Shown here piece by piece: positions 25,022 through 32,756 of a stretch of DNA of 57,459 nucleotides; position 1 is the stretch's first letter, and the number at the start of each line of letters is the position of its first letter. Origin of the DNA: Firmicutes bacterium UBA5227 (GTDB lineage Bacteria; Bacillota; Clostridia; Tissierellales; Sedimentibacteraceae). The DNA is taken from assembly GCA_002409285.1 (NCBI GenBank), contig DHUT01000013.1, positions 1 to 57,459 of the forward strand. The letters run 5' to 3'. A program made the translations under genes and the position numbers. Under the pieces are notes generated by a model. That model was not told the origin of the DNA. It worked only from the letters and a program-made list of their open reading frames with translations, and did no database searches.

Positions 25022-26310
25022 ACCCATTACTTTCATCTATTCGCAGCAGATTTTTTGATAAGAACCTCAATTTTCGGGTGAGGCTATTTAATGTGCTGGC
25101 CATGGGCGGCACTGTCATCAGCTTGGCTATGGCATTGATTGGCATAGGGACAAGTGTGGGGCTTTGGAATATCGCGGTAAACTTTATTTCAGCAGGGCTC
25201 TCCTATGCCCTGCTCTGCTATTCCCAGAGAAGCGGTCGGTATCAACGGTGTTATCTCATTACCATTGTCGCTATTTTTATGGTGCTGTTTCCCATTATGT
25301 TTTTCACGGCTGGCGGATACAACAGCGGGATGCCCAGCTTTTTCGTGTTTGCAGTTGCTTTCACCATCCTGATGCTGGAGGGGAAAAAGGCCATTGTGAT
25401 GTCCGCTTTGGAAATTTTACTCTACCTTTCTATTTGCATCATCGCCTTTCGCCATCCAGAATGGGTAAATGGGTGGAACACGGAGCAAGACTTGCTCACC
25501 GATGTGATCGTAGGCTTTGTATCGGTCAGTGCCGTGCTTGGCACCATGCTCTACCTCCACTTTAAACTATATAACGAGCAGCAGAAGATACTGGATGTGC
25601 AAAACCATCTCCTGGAGCGAACCAGTCGTGCGAAGACGGAGTTTCTCTCCAACACTTCCCATGAAATGCGTACACCGCTGACGGTCATATCAGTCAACAT
25701 ACAGACGGTTACAGAAATCTTAGAGGACATGGACGAGACGGTAAAGGACGCAGATGCGGCGGAGCTGCTCCAAAGTGCCCAGCAGGAGATCATGCGGCTG
25801 GCTCGCATGGTTGGCGGAATGCTGAATTTGGCCTCTATGACTGAAAACACCGAGAAGCAGATGGTGAATCTTTCCACCCTCTTGCATAGCAGTGCCCAGA
25901 TGCATTCTCTACATCTGAAAAAGCGAGGAAACTTTTTGAAAGTGAACATTGCGAATGGACTTACGGTATTCGGCACCGCCGATTTACTGGCACAGGTGGT
26001 GGCAAATCTCCTGCAAAATGCGGCTGCCTACACCCACCAGGGTGAAGTTACCCTGAGGGCGGAACAAGCAGGGAGTGAAATTTTGGTGGTGGTGACAGAC
26101 ACCGGAACGGGCATTTCAGCCGAGCTGCTGCCCCATGTATTTGAGCGAGGCGTTTCCACCGACGGCACCGGCTTCGGTCTGTATCTGTGCAAGACGGTGG
26201 TGGAATCCCATGGCGGGCGAATTTGGATTGAAAGTTGCCAAGGCAGGGGTACGTCGGTGTCATTTGCCCTGCCTGCCTATGAAGGGCAATTTGGAGGTGA
26301 GGACGCATGA
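25018..26310 (+). CDS. Membrane sensor histidine kinase
   Basis: A 430-residue kinase. About six hydrophobic segments fill residues 20-185, with no large extracellular domain, so it probably senses within or near the membrane. HisKA shows FLSNTSHEMRTPLTVIS with the phospho-acceptor His215. The HATPase domain has LAQVVANLLQNAAAYTH (N box), VVVTDTGTGISAEL (G1), HVFERGVSTDGTGFGLYLCK (F/G2) and GRGTSVSFALP. It overlaps both the HTH gene and the response regulator by 4 bp. GC is high: one 60-bp stretch in the adjacent regulator (26461-26520) counts to 38 G/C, against 16 of 60 at 31561-31620. Confidence 0.9.
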   Translation: MNPLLSSIRSRFFDKNLNFRVRLFNVLAMGGTVISLAMALIGIGTSVGLWNIAVNFISAGLSYALLCYSQRSGRYQRCYLITIVAIFMVLFPIMFFTAGGYNSGMPSFFVFAVAFTILMLEGKKAIVMSALEILLYLSICIIAFRHPEWVNGWNTEQDLLTDVIVGFVSVSAVLGTMLYLHFKLYNEQQKILDVQNHLLERTSRAKTEFLSNTSHEMRTPLTVISVNIQTVTEILEDMDETVKDADAAELLQSAQQEIMRLARMVGGMLNLASMTENTEKQMVNLSTLLHSSAQMHSLHLKKRGNFLKVNIANGLTVFGTADLLAQVVANLLQNAAAYTHQGEVTLRAEQAGSEILVVVTDTGTGISAELLPHVFERGVSTDGTGFGLYLCKTVVESHGGRIWIESCQGRGTSVSFALPAYEGQFGGEDA

Positions 26311-26975
26311 GCGAAAAGCTGATTTTGCTGGTGGAGGACAACGAAAAAATCATGCAGGGCAATGAGCGTATGCTGAGGCGGCGTGGCTATGGAGTTGTTA
26401 AGGCGTTGACCCTTGAGGAGGCTCGCAAAGCTCTTGAGGTGCGGATGCCGGATCTGATTGTGCTGGACATTATGCTGCCGGACGGCAGCGGACTGGACTT
26501 TATGGCAGAGCTGCGGCGGCACTCGCAGGTGCCTATTCTTCTGCTGACCGGACTGACCACGACCGAGGACGTTGTGCGGGGTCTCACTGCAGGGGGCGAC
26601 GATTACCTGGCCAAACCTTATGATTTCGGGGTTCTGCTGGCACGGGTGGAGGCTCTTCTGCGCCGGGCGGAACAAATCCCCGAAAAGTTGACCCGTGACC
26701 GCTTATCCCTTGATGTGACGGCGGGTGTTGCGATGCTGGACGGAGCCGATTTGCTGCTGACCCAAAAGGAATTTGCCCTGCTGCTGCTATTCGCACAGAA
26801 TGCAGATCGCTTTATCAGTGCCGAGTATCTGTATGAAAAGGTGTGGAAGCAGCCTATGACAGGCGACAGCAACGCCTTGAGAAGTACGCTCAAGCGCCTG
26901 CGGGCAAAAATAGAGGGCAGCGGATATTGTATCACATTATCCAAGGGCGAGGGGTATCAGTTCGAGCGAGAATAA
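26307..26975 (+). CDS. OmpR-family response regulator
   Basis: A 222-residue partner of the preceding kinase. The receiver domain has LILLVEDNEKI, the phosphorylation site Asp54 in LIVLDIMLPDGSG, a Thr switch in LLLTGLTT and Lys in YLAKPYDF. The C-terminal winged helix reads LTQKEFALLLLFAQNADRFISAEYLY, then WKQP, then SNALRSTLKRLRAKIEG. GGAGGTGAGG precedes the ATG, which overlaps the kinase stop. The nearest targets are the surface-protein genes downstream, beyond a terminator hairpin; this is inferred from position. Confidence 0.92.
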   Translation: MSEKLILLVEDNEKIMQGNERMLRRRGYGVVKALTLEEARKALEVRMPDLIVLDIMLPDGSGLDFMAELRRHSQVPILLLTGLTTTEDVVRGLTAGGDDYLAKPYDFGVLLARVEALLRRAEQIPEKLTRDRLSLDVTAGVAMLDGADLLLTQKEFALLLLFAQNADRFISAEYLYEKVWKQPMTGDSNALRSTLKRLRAKIEGSGYCITLSKGEGYQFERE

Positions 26976-26995
26976 CAGAGACAAAAAAGTTTTAT

Positions 26996-27033
26996 GGTCA
27001 GTGTGGCAATTTTGACACACTGGCCACTTTTCA
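26996..27033 (+). terminator. Rho-independent-type terminator after the two-component genes
   Basis: Arms GGTCAGTGTG (26996-27005) and CACACTGGCC (27016-27025) pair over 10 bp with one G-U and a 10-nt loop, followed by ACTTTTCA. The T tract is interrupted, so termination may be partial. Confidence 0.6.
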
Positions 27034-27115
27034 TTTTAGGGAATGGTAAAATAAGGTGCAGAATATATAAATACATTGGCTTTTTTGCTTGTAGTTTTAG
27101 ATGAGGAGGTGGGTT

Positions 27116-27421
27116 ATGGAAATATGGTCTGAACAACCTGCAATGGAGCAATCAAAAATCGTCCGGGTCGAGGCCTTTGACGGAGATGCCTTTGGCATCA
27201 CGCTGGAGAGCGGGCATACTATCCTGCTGGAGCTTGGGGAGAGGATCCACGAGCCGGTTTTTGCCACTCTCATTGAAAGCGGAGATTTCTGCAAACCTTA
27301 CACCGATGGAGAGAAGCTCTTCTGGCCAGGCGGGGTGTTCCTTACCCTGAAAGAAATTTTGGAAATGCTGCTGTCTCATCGGAATGTAACGCAAAATCAA
27401 GATAATTATAAGGAGGAATGA
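27116..27421 (+). CDS. DUF2442-like small protein
   Basis: A 101-residue protein resembling the DUF2442 family: IVRVEAFDGDAFGITLESGHTILLELGERI near the N-terminus and DGEKLFWPGGVFLTLKEILEML at the end. DUF2442 proteins often accompany DUF4160 partners in toxin-antitoxin-like pairs, but no such partner is here. An ATG at 27101 reads into AGGAGG (27104-27109), which clearly serves the ATG at 27116. Its final codons overlap the ribosome site of the large secreted protein, so the two should be co-expressed. Function unknown. Confidence 0.65.
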   Translation: MEIWSEQPAMEQSKIVRVEAFDGDAFGITLESGHTILLELGERIHEPVFATLIESGDFCKPYTDGEKLFWPGGVFLTLKEILEMLLSHRNVTQNQDNYKEE

Positions 27422-27426
27422 AATCT

Positions 27427-29814
27427 ATGAAACAAACATGGAAACAAATCGGCAGTATGCTGCTGGCACTGTGCATGGTGCTGACAATGCTGCCGATGAC
27501 GGCATTTGCCGAAACCAACACAACGGATTCCGACACACCGCTGGGGAACATCGGTGAAATCATCGCCTTTGCGGCTTTGGATACGGATGTTGCCGCACAG
27601 TCGGAGGAAGTCGACCCGGCCGGCGACATCACCACTGCCGAGCAACTGAAAATAGCACTGGAAAGTGAAACGGACTCCACCGTCACCGTGTCGGAAAGCT
27701 TCACCCTGAACGATGCGGTAGAAGTGAAGGCCGACCATGCTCTAATCATCGACAATGGCGTCACTCTGACCATTGGCAACCTTTTATCCAGCGACGCAAC
27801 GCTTACCGTTTCGGATAAAAAAACGCTGACGGTAAGCGGTGGCGGAACACTTGAAGTGAGCAATACCACCGCTTCTTCTTCTGGAGTTCAGGTGTGGGGG
27901 AGCATGATTGTCAGCGGCGGAAATCTAACTGTAAAAAACAGCGGTAAAAATACAACCGGTGTTTTTGCTTTCGGTTCATTAAGCATTGAAAACAGCAGTG
28001 TGTTATCCGTTGCAAATACAGGAACTAACACCGGTATTCTGGGAAATGTCACCATCCAGGACAGCTTGGCGACCATTTCCAATACAAATGGCAGCAGTTC
28101 AGAATGCGTTGGCATCTACCCTTACGCTCTTGCCATTGACAACAGTACCGTGATAATGAGCAACGACGAAAATAGTGCGGGTGTCCTTATTCGCAGCACA
28201 GATGTCCCTGTCCTGTTGAAAAACAATACCCATGTGATTGCTGCCGGAGAAGGAGCCGGTATTTACTTCGGTATAAATTCCGGTTCTTTGACGGTGGACG
28301 GTTCCATTCTGGAGCTTCATTCGGGAAACGGACTGGATTTAAGCGCTCCGGACGATGTTTCCTTCACCGGCCTTAACAGTGGAACTGTTAAGCTGGCACA
28401 GGGGGTACAGGTAGGCTATATCAATGGCAAAATGAAGGATCAGGGCTTTGTTTTAACGCAGAAATATGTTACCGTTGGTACCGCAGATACTACCCCTTCC
28501 GCAGACGGTCTAAGCGCCGGGGATTATGTGTGGGACGGCAGTCTCTTTGCCAAGGGCGGCGGTTCAGCACCCGTCGAAATCACTGGCTTTGCGGAGATTG
28601 CCAACCTAATCGCAGGACCAGCTGGAAACGCATCTTATATAGATACGGAGGCGGTTATTGCAGTGCTGGAGAATTATGTAACAGCCAATCACAGCGGCGG
28701 CACGGTTTCTTGGCCGGTAACCATTTGGACGGATACGGACGGCTATAACCCTGCTGCAGAGGGCAGCTATACCTTTACCGCCACCCTTGGTGCTGCTCCT
28801 GAGGGATATTCCAACAGCGGTGGGCACATTGCCACCATCGAGGTAGTGGTGAATGCACCGGGCGGCGGCATTCCCACCAGGGCCAGCATCAGCGGCACCA
28901 TTAAGGGCAATGACACAAACAGCGGTATTAACGGCGCAACTGTGCAGTTAAAGAACACAAGCGGCGACTTGCTGGCTGAGTTCACAACAAACTCTTCCGG
29001 TCAGTATAGCTTCAACGATTTAGCAGTAGGAACCTATAGCATTAAGGCAAGCGCTACTGGCTACAGAAGTGGCACTGTGAGCAATATTGTTTTGCAAACT
29101 GCAAATATAAGCGGCGAGGATATAATGCTGACAAAAATAAGAGGCGGTGGCGGAGGAGACGAAAGAGGCGGTGGGAGTTCATCCTCCGGCACCACCCTCC
29201 CAGCAACCGTAACCAACCACAATGTTGATTCCACGGGTACTGTCAATCAGGCGGCCATCACCGACGAAGCAGCCACAGTGCTTAGCGGTACGTCACAGGG
29301 CGGTACGGCGGTCGTGCGCACGCAAAATGCCTCCAGCATCACTCCGGTGGTACTCGGCGCACTGGCTAACGAGGCAGAGGGCAAAAATATTGTCCTTCAC
29401 GCAGATACCATGATCGGAAATGCGGTTCAGGGCAGGATTTATGTAGACCCCTCTAAGTTTACGGATCTCAAGGAGCCCATCAAGCTGGGCGTCTACACGG
29501 AAAGTGCAAAAACCGCTGCGACGACATCGTTCTTTGAGAAATTTTTCAACAACAATGTCGCAACTGTCAGCTTTGAGCAGCAGGGCAGTATAGGTGCAAT
29601 GCTTGAGATTGCCGCCAAGGTTGATCTGACCGGCATGGATGTCACCAAGCTGGTGTTCTACAGCTACGACAAGGCGGCCAACGTCTATCGGCGTATCGAA
29701 AATCCCGCCTACTGGATTGACAAGAACGGATATCTGCATTTTACTACTCAATTCGCTGGTGATATTATCATCAGCGAGGGGGCGTTGGCTCTTAAAAACG
29801 GAGGTGCTAAATGA
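27427..29814 (+). CDS. Large secreted surface protein (beta-helix-like, Cna-type domain)
   Basis: A 795-residue exported protein. A signal peptide (MKQTWKQIGSMLLALCMVL, cleavage after TAFA) is followed by a Ser/Thr/Gly/Asn-rich region (about 75-340) of short beta-strand repeats such as VSGGGTLEVSN and MIVSGGNLTVKNSG, typical of a right-handed beta-helix. Residues about 485-575 form a carboxypeptidase-regulatory-like/Cna-B-like fold (SISGTIKG, NGATVQLKN, GQYSFNDLAVGTYSIKASATGY). A GGGGGDERGGGSSSSG linker leads to a C-terminal domain of about 190 residues of unknown type. There is no LPxTG signal; the next gene, overlapping by 4 bp, encodes SLH motifs. AGGAGG at 27411-27416 suits ATG 27427 better than ATG 27418. 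Confidence 0.75.
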   Translation: MKQTWKQIGSMLLALCMVLTMLPMTAFAETNTTDSDTPLGNIGEIIAFAALDTDVAAQSEEVDPAGDITTAEQLKIALESETDSTVTVSESFTLNDAVEVKADHALIIDNGVTLTIGNLLSSDATLTVSDKKTLTVSGGGTLEVSNTTASSSGVQVWGSMIVSGGNLTVKNSGKNTTGVFAFGSLSIENSSVLSVANTGTNTGILGNVTIQDSLATISNTNGSSSECVGIYPYALAIDNSTVIMSNDENSAGVLIRSTDVPVLLKNNTHVIAAGEGAGIYFGINSGSLTVDGSILELHSGNGLDLSAPDDVSFTGLNSGTVKLAQGVQVGYINGKMKDQGFVLTQKYVTVGTADTTPSADGLSAGDYVWDGSLFAKGGGSAPVEITGFAEIANLIAGPAGNASYIDTEAVIAVLENYVTANHSGGTVSWPVTIWTDTDGYNPAAEGSYTFTATLGAAPEGYSNSGGHIATIEVVVNAPGGGIPTRASISGTIKGNDTNSGINGATVQLKNTSGDLLAEFTTNSSGQYSFNDLAVGTYSIKASATGYRSGTVSNIVLQTANISGEDIMLTKIRGGGGGDERGGGSSSSGTTLPATVTNHNVDSTGTVNQAAITDEAATVLSGTSQGGTAVVRTQNASSITPVVLGALANEAEGKNIVLHADTMIGNAVQGRIYVDPSKFTDLKEPIKLGVYTESAKTAATTSFFEKFFNNNVATVSFEQQGSIGAMLEIAAKVDLTGMDVTKLVFYSYDKAANVYRRIENPAYWIDKNGYLHFTTQFAGDIIISEGALALKNGGAK

Positions 29815-30521
29815 AAGCAAACTTTTTGAAAAAAGGAGTCGTTCTGATAGCGGCTCTGGTTCTCACGGCGGGATTATCGCTCACCGCCTTTGCTGCAGAA
29901 TGGTCGGATATTGCGCCACAGGGCGCTTCCGAAGGTCAGGCGTGGCAGAACCCCTTTGGGGATGTGCGTGAGAATGATTGGTTTTATCATAATGTGGAGT
30001 ATGCCTATGTGAACAGCCTGTTTTCCGGCACATCGGCTACTGCCTTCTCACCCGGCACACCCATGACGCGGGGAATGCTGGTGACGGTGCTGGGTCGTAT
30101 GTCGGGCGCCGATGTGAGCGGCTATGTCTCCGGCTTTGAGGATGTGGATTCCGGAGCCTACTACGCAAAATATACCGAGTGGGCACGTGAAAAGGGCATC
30201 GTTTCGGGTGTGGGCGGCAACAATTTCGCTCCCGACGCAATCATCACCCGACAGGATATGGCTGTGATGCTGGCGCAATATGCGGCGGCAATGGGGCTGG
30301 AGGCTCCTGCCATGAACGCCGGGTCAGCCTTTGCCGATGCTGGGAGCATCGCCGCCTACGCCAAGGATGCGGCGACGGCTATGCAGAAGGCTGGAATAAT
30401 CAGCGGCAAGTCGGATGGGATGTTCGACCCCAAGGCTGGTGCAACGAGGGCGGAGGTTTCTGCCATGCTGCACAGGTTTGTGGTTGTGTTCTCCAGTGGT
30501 GAGGGCGCAGTAACAGATTGA
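29811..30521 (+). CDS. Secreted S-layer homology (SLH) protein
   Basis: A 236-residue exported protein that is almost only a signal peptide (ending near TAFAAEW) and three SLH motifs: FGDVRENDWFYHNVEYAY with RGMLVTVLGRM; FEDVDSGAYYAKYTEWA with RQDMAVMLAQY; and FADAGSIAAYAKDAATAM with RAEVSAMLHRF. Three motifs form the trimeric unit that binds pyruvylated wall polymer. The start codon overlaps the stop of the 795-residue protein (ATGA), so the two are made together; it may act as a wall anchor that pairs with its neighbour rather than as part of the same chain. Pairing is inference. Confidence 0.88.
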   Translation: MKANFLKKGVVLIAALVLTAGLSLTAFAAEWSDIAPQGASEGQAWQNPFGDVRENDWFYHNVEYAYVNSLFSGTSATAFSPGTPMTRGMLVTVLGRMSGADVSGYVSGFEDVDSGAYYAKYTEWAREKGIVSGVGGNNFAPDAIITRQDMAVMLAQYAAAMGLEAPAMNAGSAFADAGSIAAYAKDAATAMQKAGIISGKSDGMFDPKAGATRAEVSAMLHRFVVVFSSGEGAVTD

Positions 30522-30548
30522 CGGTTGTGAGGTAATCAAAGATAAATA

Positions 30549-30591
30549 AAGCAAGGGTGGTAAACGATGTGGTTACTGTCCTTGCTTTTTT
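30549..30591 (+). terminator. Rho-independent terminator after the SLH gene
   Basis: AAGCAAGGGTGGTAA (30549-30563) pairs with TTACTGTCCTTGCTT (30573-30587) along its whole length when G-U pairs are allowed, followed by a run of T. It closes the GC-rich block. Confidence 0.8.
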
Positions 30592-30597
30592 CTGGAA

Positions 30598-30663
30598 GGA
30601 CACGGGGACGTTCCGCCTGTCTTTTTTGCATAATACCGACAACAGGGGCAGTTCTTGCTGTCA
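30598..30663 (+). repeat. Interspersed boundary repeat, copies R5a and R5b
   Basis: R5a (30598-30621) reads GGACACGGGGACGTTCCGCC then TGTC and matches R4 closely. R5b (30639-30663) is a more diverged unit, GACAACAGGGGCAGTTCTTG then CTGTC. Together with R4 they bracket the GC-rich two-component/SLH block in the same orientation. Confidence 0.7.
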
Positions 30664-30675
30664 TGAATATAGGGC

Positions 30676-30704
30676 TTGTCTGAAAGCGTTATCTGGAGTA
30701 TAAT
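30676..30704 (+). promoter_or_regulatory. Promoter of the SBP-kinase/NtrC operon
   Basis: TTGTCT (30676-30681), a 17-bp spacer and TATAAT (30699-30704), about 50 bp before the kinase ATG. Confidence 0.6.
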
Positions 30705-30756
30705 ACAAAAATAACGTCATATAAGAAAGTATCGTATAGATATAGAGAAGAGAATT

Positions 30757-32754
30757 ATGCCAGTTAGGGATAAAATAAAAGTAAGGTTATTCATTTTGTC
30801 AATGATTATTATAATATTTTCAGCAAGCAGCAGAGTTTATGCTGTGGATACTATGCTGAAGGTTGCCTTTGATCCTAATATGCCACCGTATCAGTTTGTT
30901 AAGGATGGTAAATATGCAGGACTGCATATAGATATTCTTGACAAGCTGGCAGACAGATATGGTTTTAAAATTGAATATATTCCTTTTATCAGTACGTCTA
31001 AATGTATTGAAGCTCTGGAAGATGGGCAGGTAGATATTGTTCTTGGTGTCATATTAAATGACAATATGAAATATAAGGCACTGTTAACTGACAGTATGTC
31101 TCAGTCATCTATATGTATGGTTGCTCATAACAGTAGAATCAAGGATGTGCAGAGTAATGTAAGCAGCATAATATCAACTTTTGAAGATGATACCATAAGA
31201 TATTCTTTCATACATAATGTAAGCAACCTGAAATCCATTGTTGTTTCCAATCAGGTCAGGGCTTTTAATATGCTTGTTTCCGGGAAGGCGGATGTATTAC
31301 TCGGAGTAAAAAACAGTGTGTTGTACCAGCTGGAAGAAGCAAATCTTGAGGATGACTATACAATAGTTAATAATTATATGGTTTCCATAGAGTATGGAAT
31401 GGCTGTAAAACAGGGGGATGAAGAGTTACAGAAGAAAATAAATAATGGTCTGCATAATATAAGGATAAGCGGCGAATATGAAAAAACATATGATAAATGG
31501 ATTAATGAGAACAAATACATGGTTGACAAGATGGTTAATAAGGTGATTTATTTTTTTCTTATAGTTTTTGCAATAATAGCGGCAGTATTTGTTTTTAATC
31601 TCAGACTAAATTTTTTACTGAAAAAGCAGGTTGATGAAAAGACGAAAGAACTTAAGAAGATAAATAATGATCTTGAATTCCAGATAATTGAAACAAGAAA
31701 TAATAATGAATTAAAAAATTGTATAGTGGAAAACAGCCCAAGTGGGATTATTGTATTTGACAAGGAATGTAAGATAACGTTATTTAATCAAAGTGCAGCT
31801 GCATTGATGAATATTGCCGGTATGCCTATAGGACAAAGTGTTTTTGATATAAATCTTTTGAAAAATATGCTTATTGACAAAAAGCATGCATTATTTTTAA
31901 AGGATTCTAAGTTTTTAAATAAGGAAATTATCTTAGGAAAGGATAAAGGGAACAGTCGCTACAGATATAATATTTATCAGCTGTTTGATTTGAGCAGTGA
32001 TGTGAGAGGGGCAATATTGACTGTGGATGATATTACAGAGGAAAGCAAGTTAAAAGAACAACTATTTGAAAGAGAAAAAAATAAAGCGCTCAATCAGATG
32101 ATTGCAGGAATTGCACATGAGGTACGCAACCCTCTTGCTACAATAAAAACTTTTATCGAGCTTATTCCGAGAAAAATTGACAATGAGGAATTTCAAAGGC
32201 ATTTAGTAGAACTTGTGCCAAAAGAGGTGGAGCGTGTAAGTAATCTTATAAAAAATTTAATTGATTATGCAAAACCGGAAATTAGCAGCATAGAAATAAT
32301 TAATATAAGCGATCTGGTAAATTCCAGTACTTCCCTAATTGCTCATGTGTTGAAGAATGAAAGAATTACATTGAATACAGATGTGGACAAAGAGCTTACG
32401 ATAGAAGCTGATGAGAACCAGGTTAAGCAGGTTTTAATAAATATTATTTTAAATAGTGCTGAATCGGTAAGGGATAAAATTAAAAATAGCAGTGAAAGTA
32501 AGGACAAATTAAATATTTTTATAAGGGCATGGGAGGATAAAGAGGTTATTTTTATTCAGATAACTGACGAAGGCATGGGCATGACCAGGGATGAAATTAA
32601 AAAATCTACGGATCCCTTTTTTACTACAAAATCAGTAGGTACGGGCTTAGGACTTTATATTTCAAAACAATACGTTGAAAAGAATGGAGGTACTTTATCA
32701 ATAGAAAGTGAGAAATACCTATATACAAGAATAACGTTAAGATTTGGGAGGTAA
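30757..32754 (+). CDS. Sensor histidine kinase with solute-binding sensor domain
   Basis: A 665-residue membrane kinase. After an N-terminal signal/anchor (residues 7-30) comes a family-3 solute-binding domain (about 34-250: LKVAFDPNMPPYQFVKDGKYAGLHIDIL, VDIVLGVI, YEKTYDKWI), as in BvgS-type sensors that bind amino acids or related small ligands outside the cell. One transmembrane segment follows (about 265-285), then a short coiled coil, a PAS domain (about 325-430, NSPSGIIVFDKECKITLFNQSA), HisKA with His454 in GIAHEVRNPLATIK, and HATPase motifs (VLINIILNSAESV, ITDEGMGM, GTGLGLYISKQYVEKNGG). The NtrC-type regulator begins 2 nt after its stop. Confidence 0.92.
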   Translation: MPVRDKIKVRLFILSMIIIIFSASSRVYAVDTMLKVAFDPNMPPYQFVKDGKYAGLHIDILDKLADRYGFKIEYIPFISTSKCIEALEDGQVDIVLGVILNDNMKYKALLTDSMSQSSICMVAHNSRIKDVQSNVSSIISTFEDDTIRYSFIHNVSNLKSIVVSNQVRAFNMLVSGKADVLLGVKNSVLYQLEEANLEDDYTIVNNYMVSIEYGMAVKQGDEELQKKINNGLHNIRISGEYEKTYDKWINENKYMVDKMVNKVIYFFLIVFAIIAAVFVFNLRLNFLLKKQVDEKTKELKKINNDLEFQIIETRNNNELKNCIVENSPSGIIVFDKECKITLFNQSAAALMNIAGMPIGQSVFDINLLKNMLIDKKHALFLKDSKFLNKEIILGKDKGNSRYRYNIYQLFDLSSDVRGAILTVDDITEESKLKEQLFEREKNKALNQMIAGIAHEVRNPLATIKTFIELIPRKIDNEEFQRHLVELVPKEVERVSNLIKNLIDYAKPEISSIEIINISDLVNSSTSLIAHVLKNERITLNTDVDKELTIEADENQVKQVLINIILNSAESVRDKIKNSSESKDKLNIFIRAWEDKEVIFIQITDEGMGMTRDEIKKSTDPFFTTKSVGTGLGLYISKQYVEKNGGTLSIESEKYLYTRITLRFGR

Positions 32755-32756
32755 AA

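Noticed and set aside
25551..29820. Long minus-strand reading frames opposite the GC-rich genes (for example 25551-25976, 27342-27869, 29293-29820)
   Set aside because: High GC lowers stop-codon frequency; these frames lie wholly antisense to well-supported genes and have no ribosome sites or family motifs.
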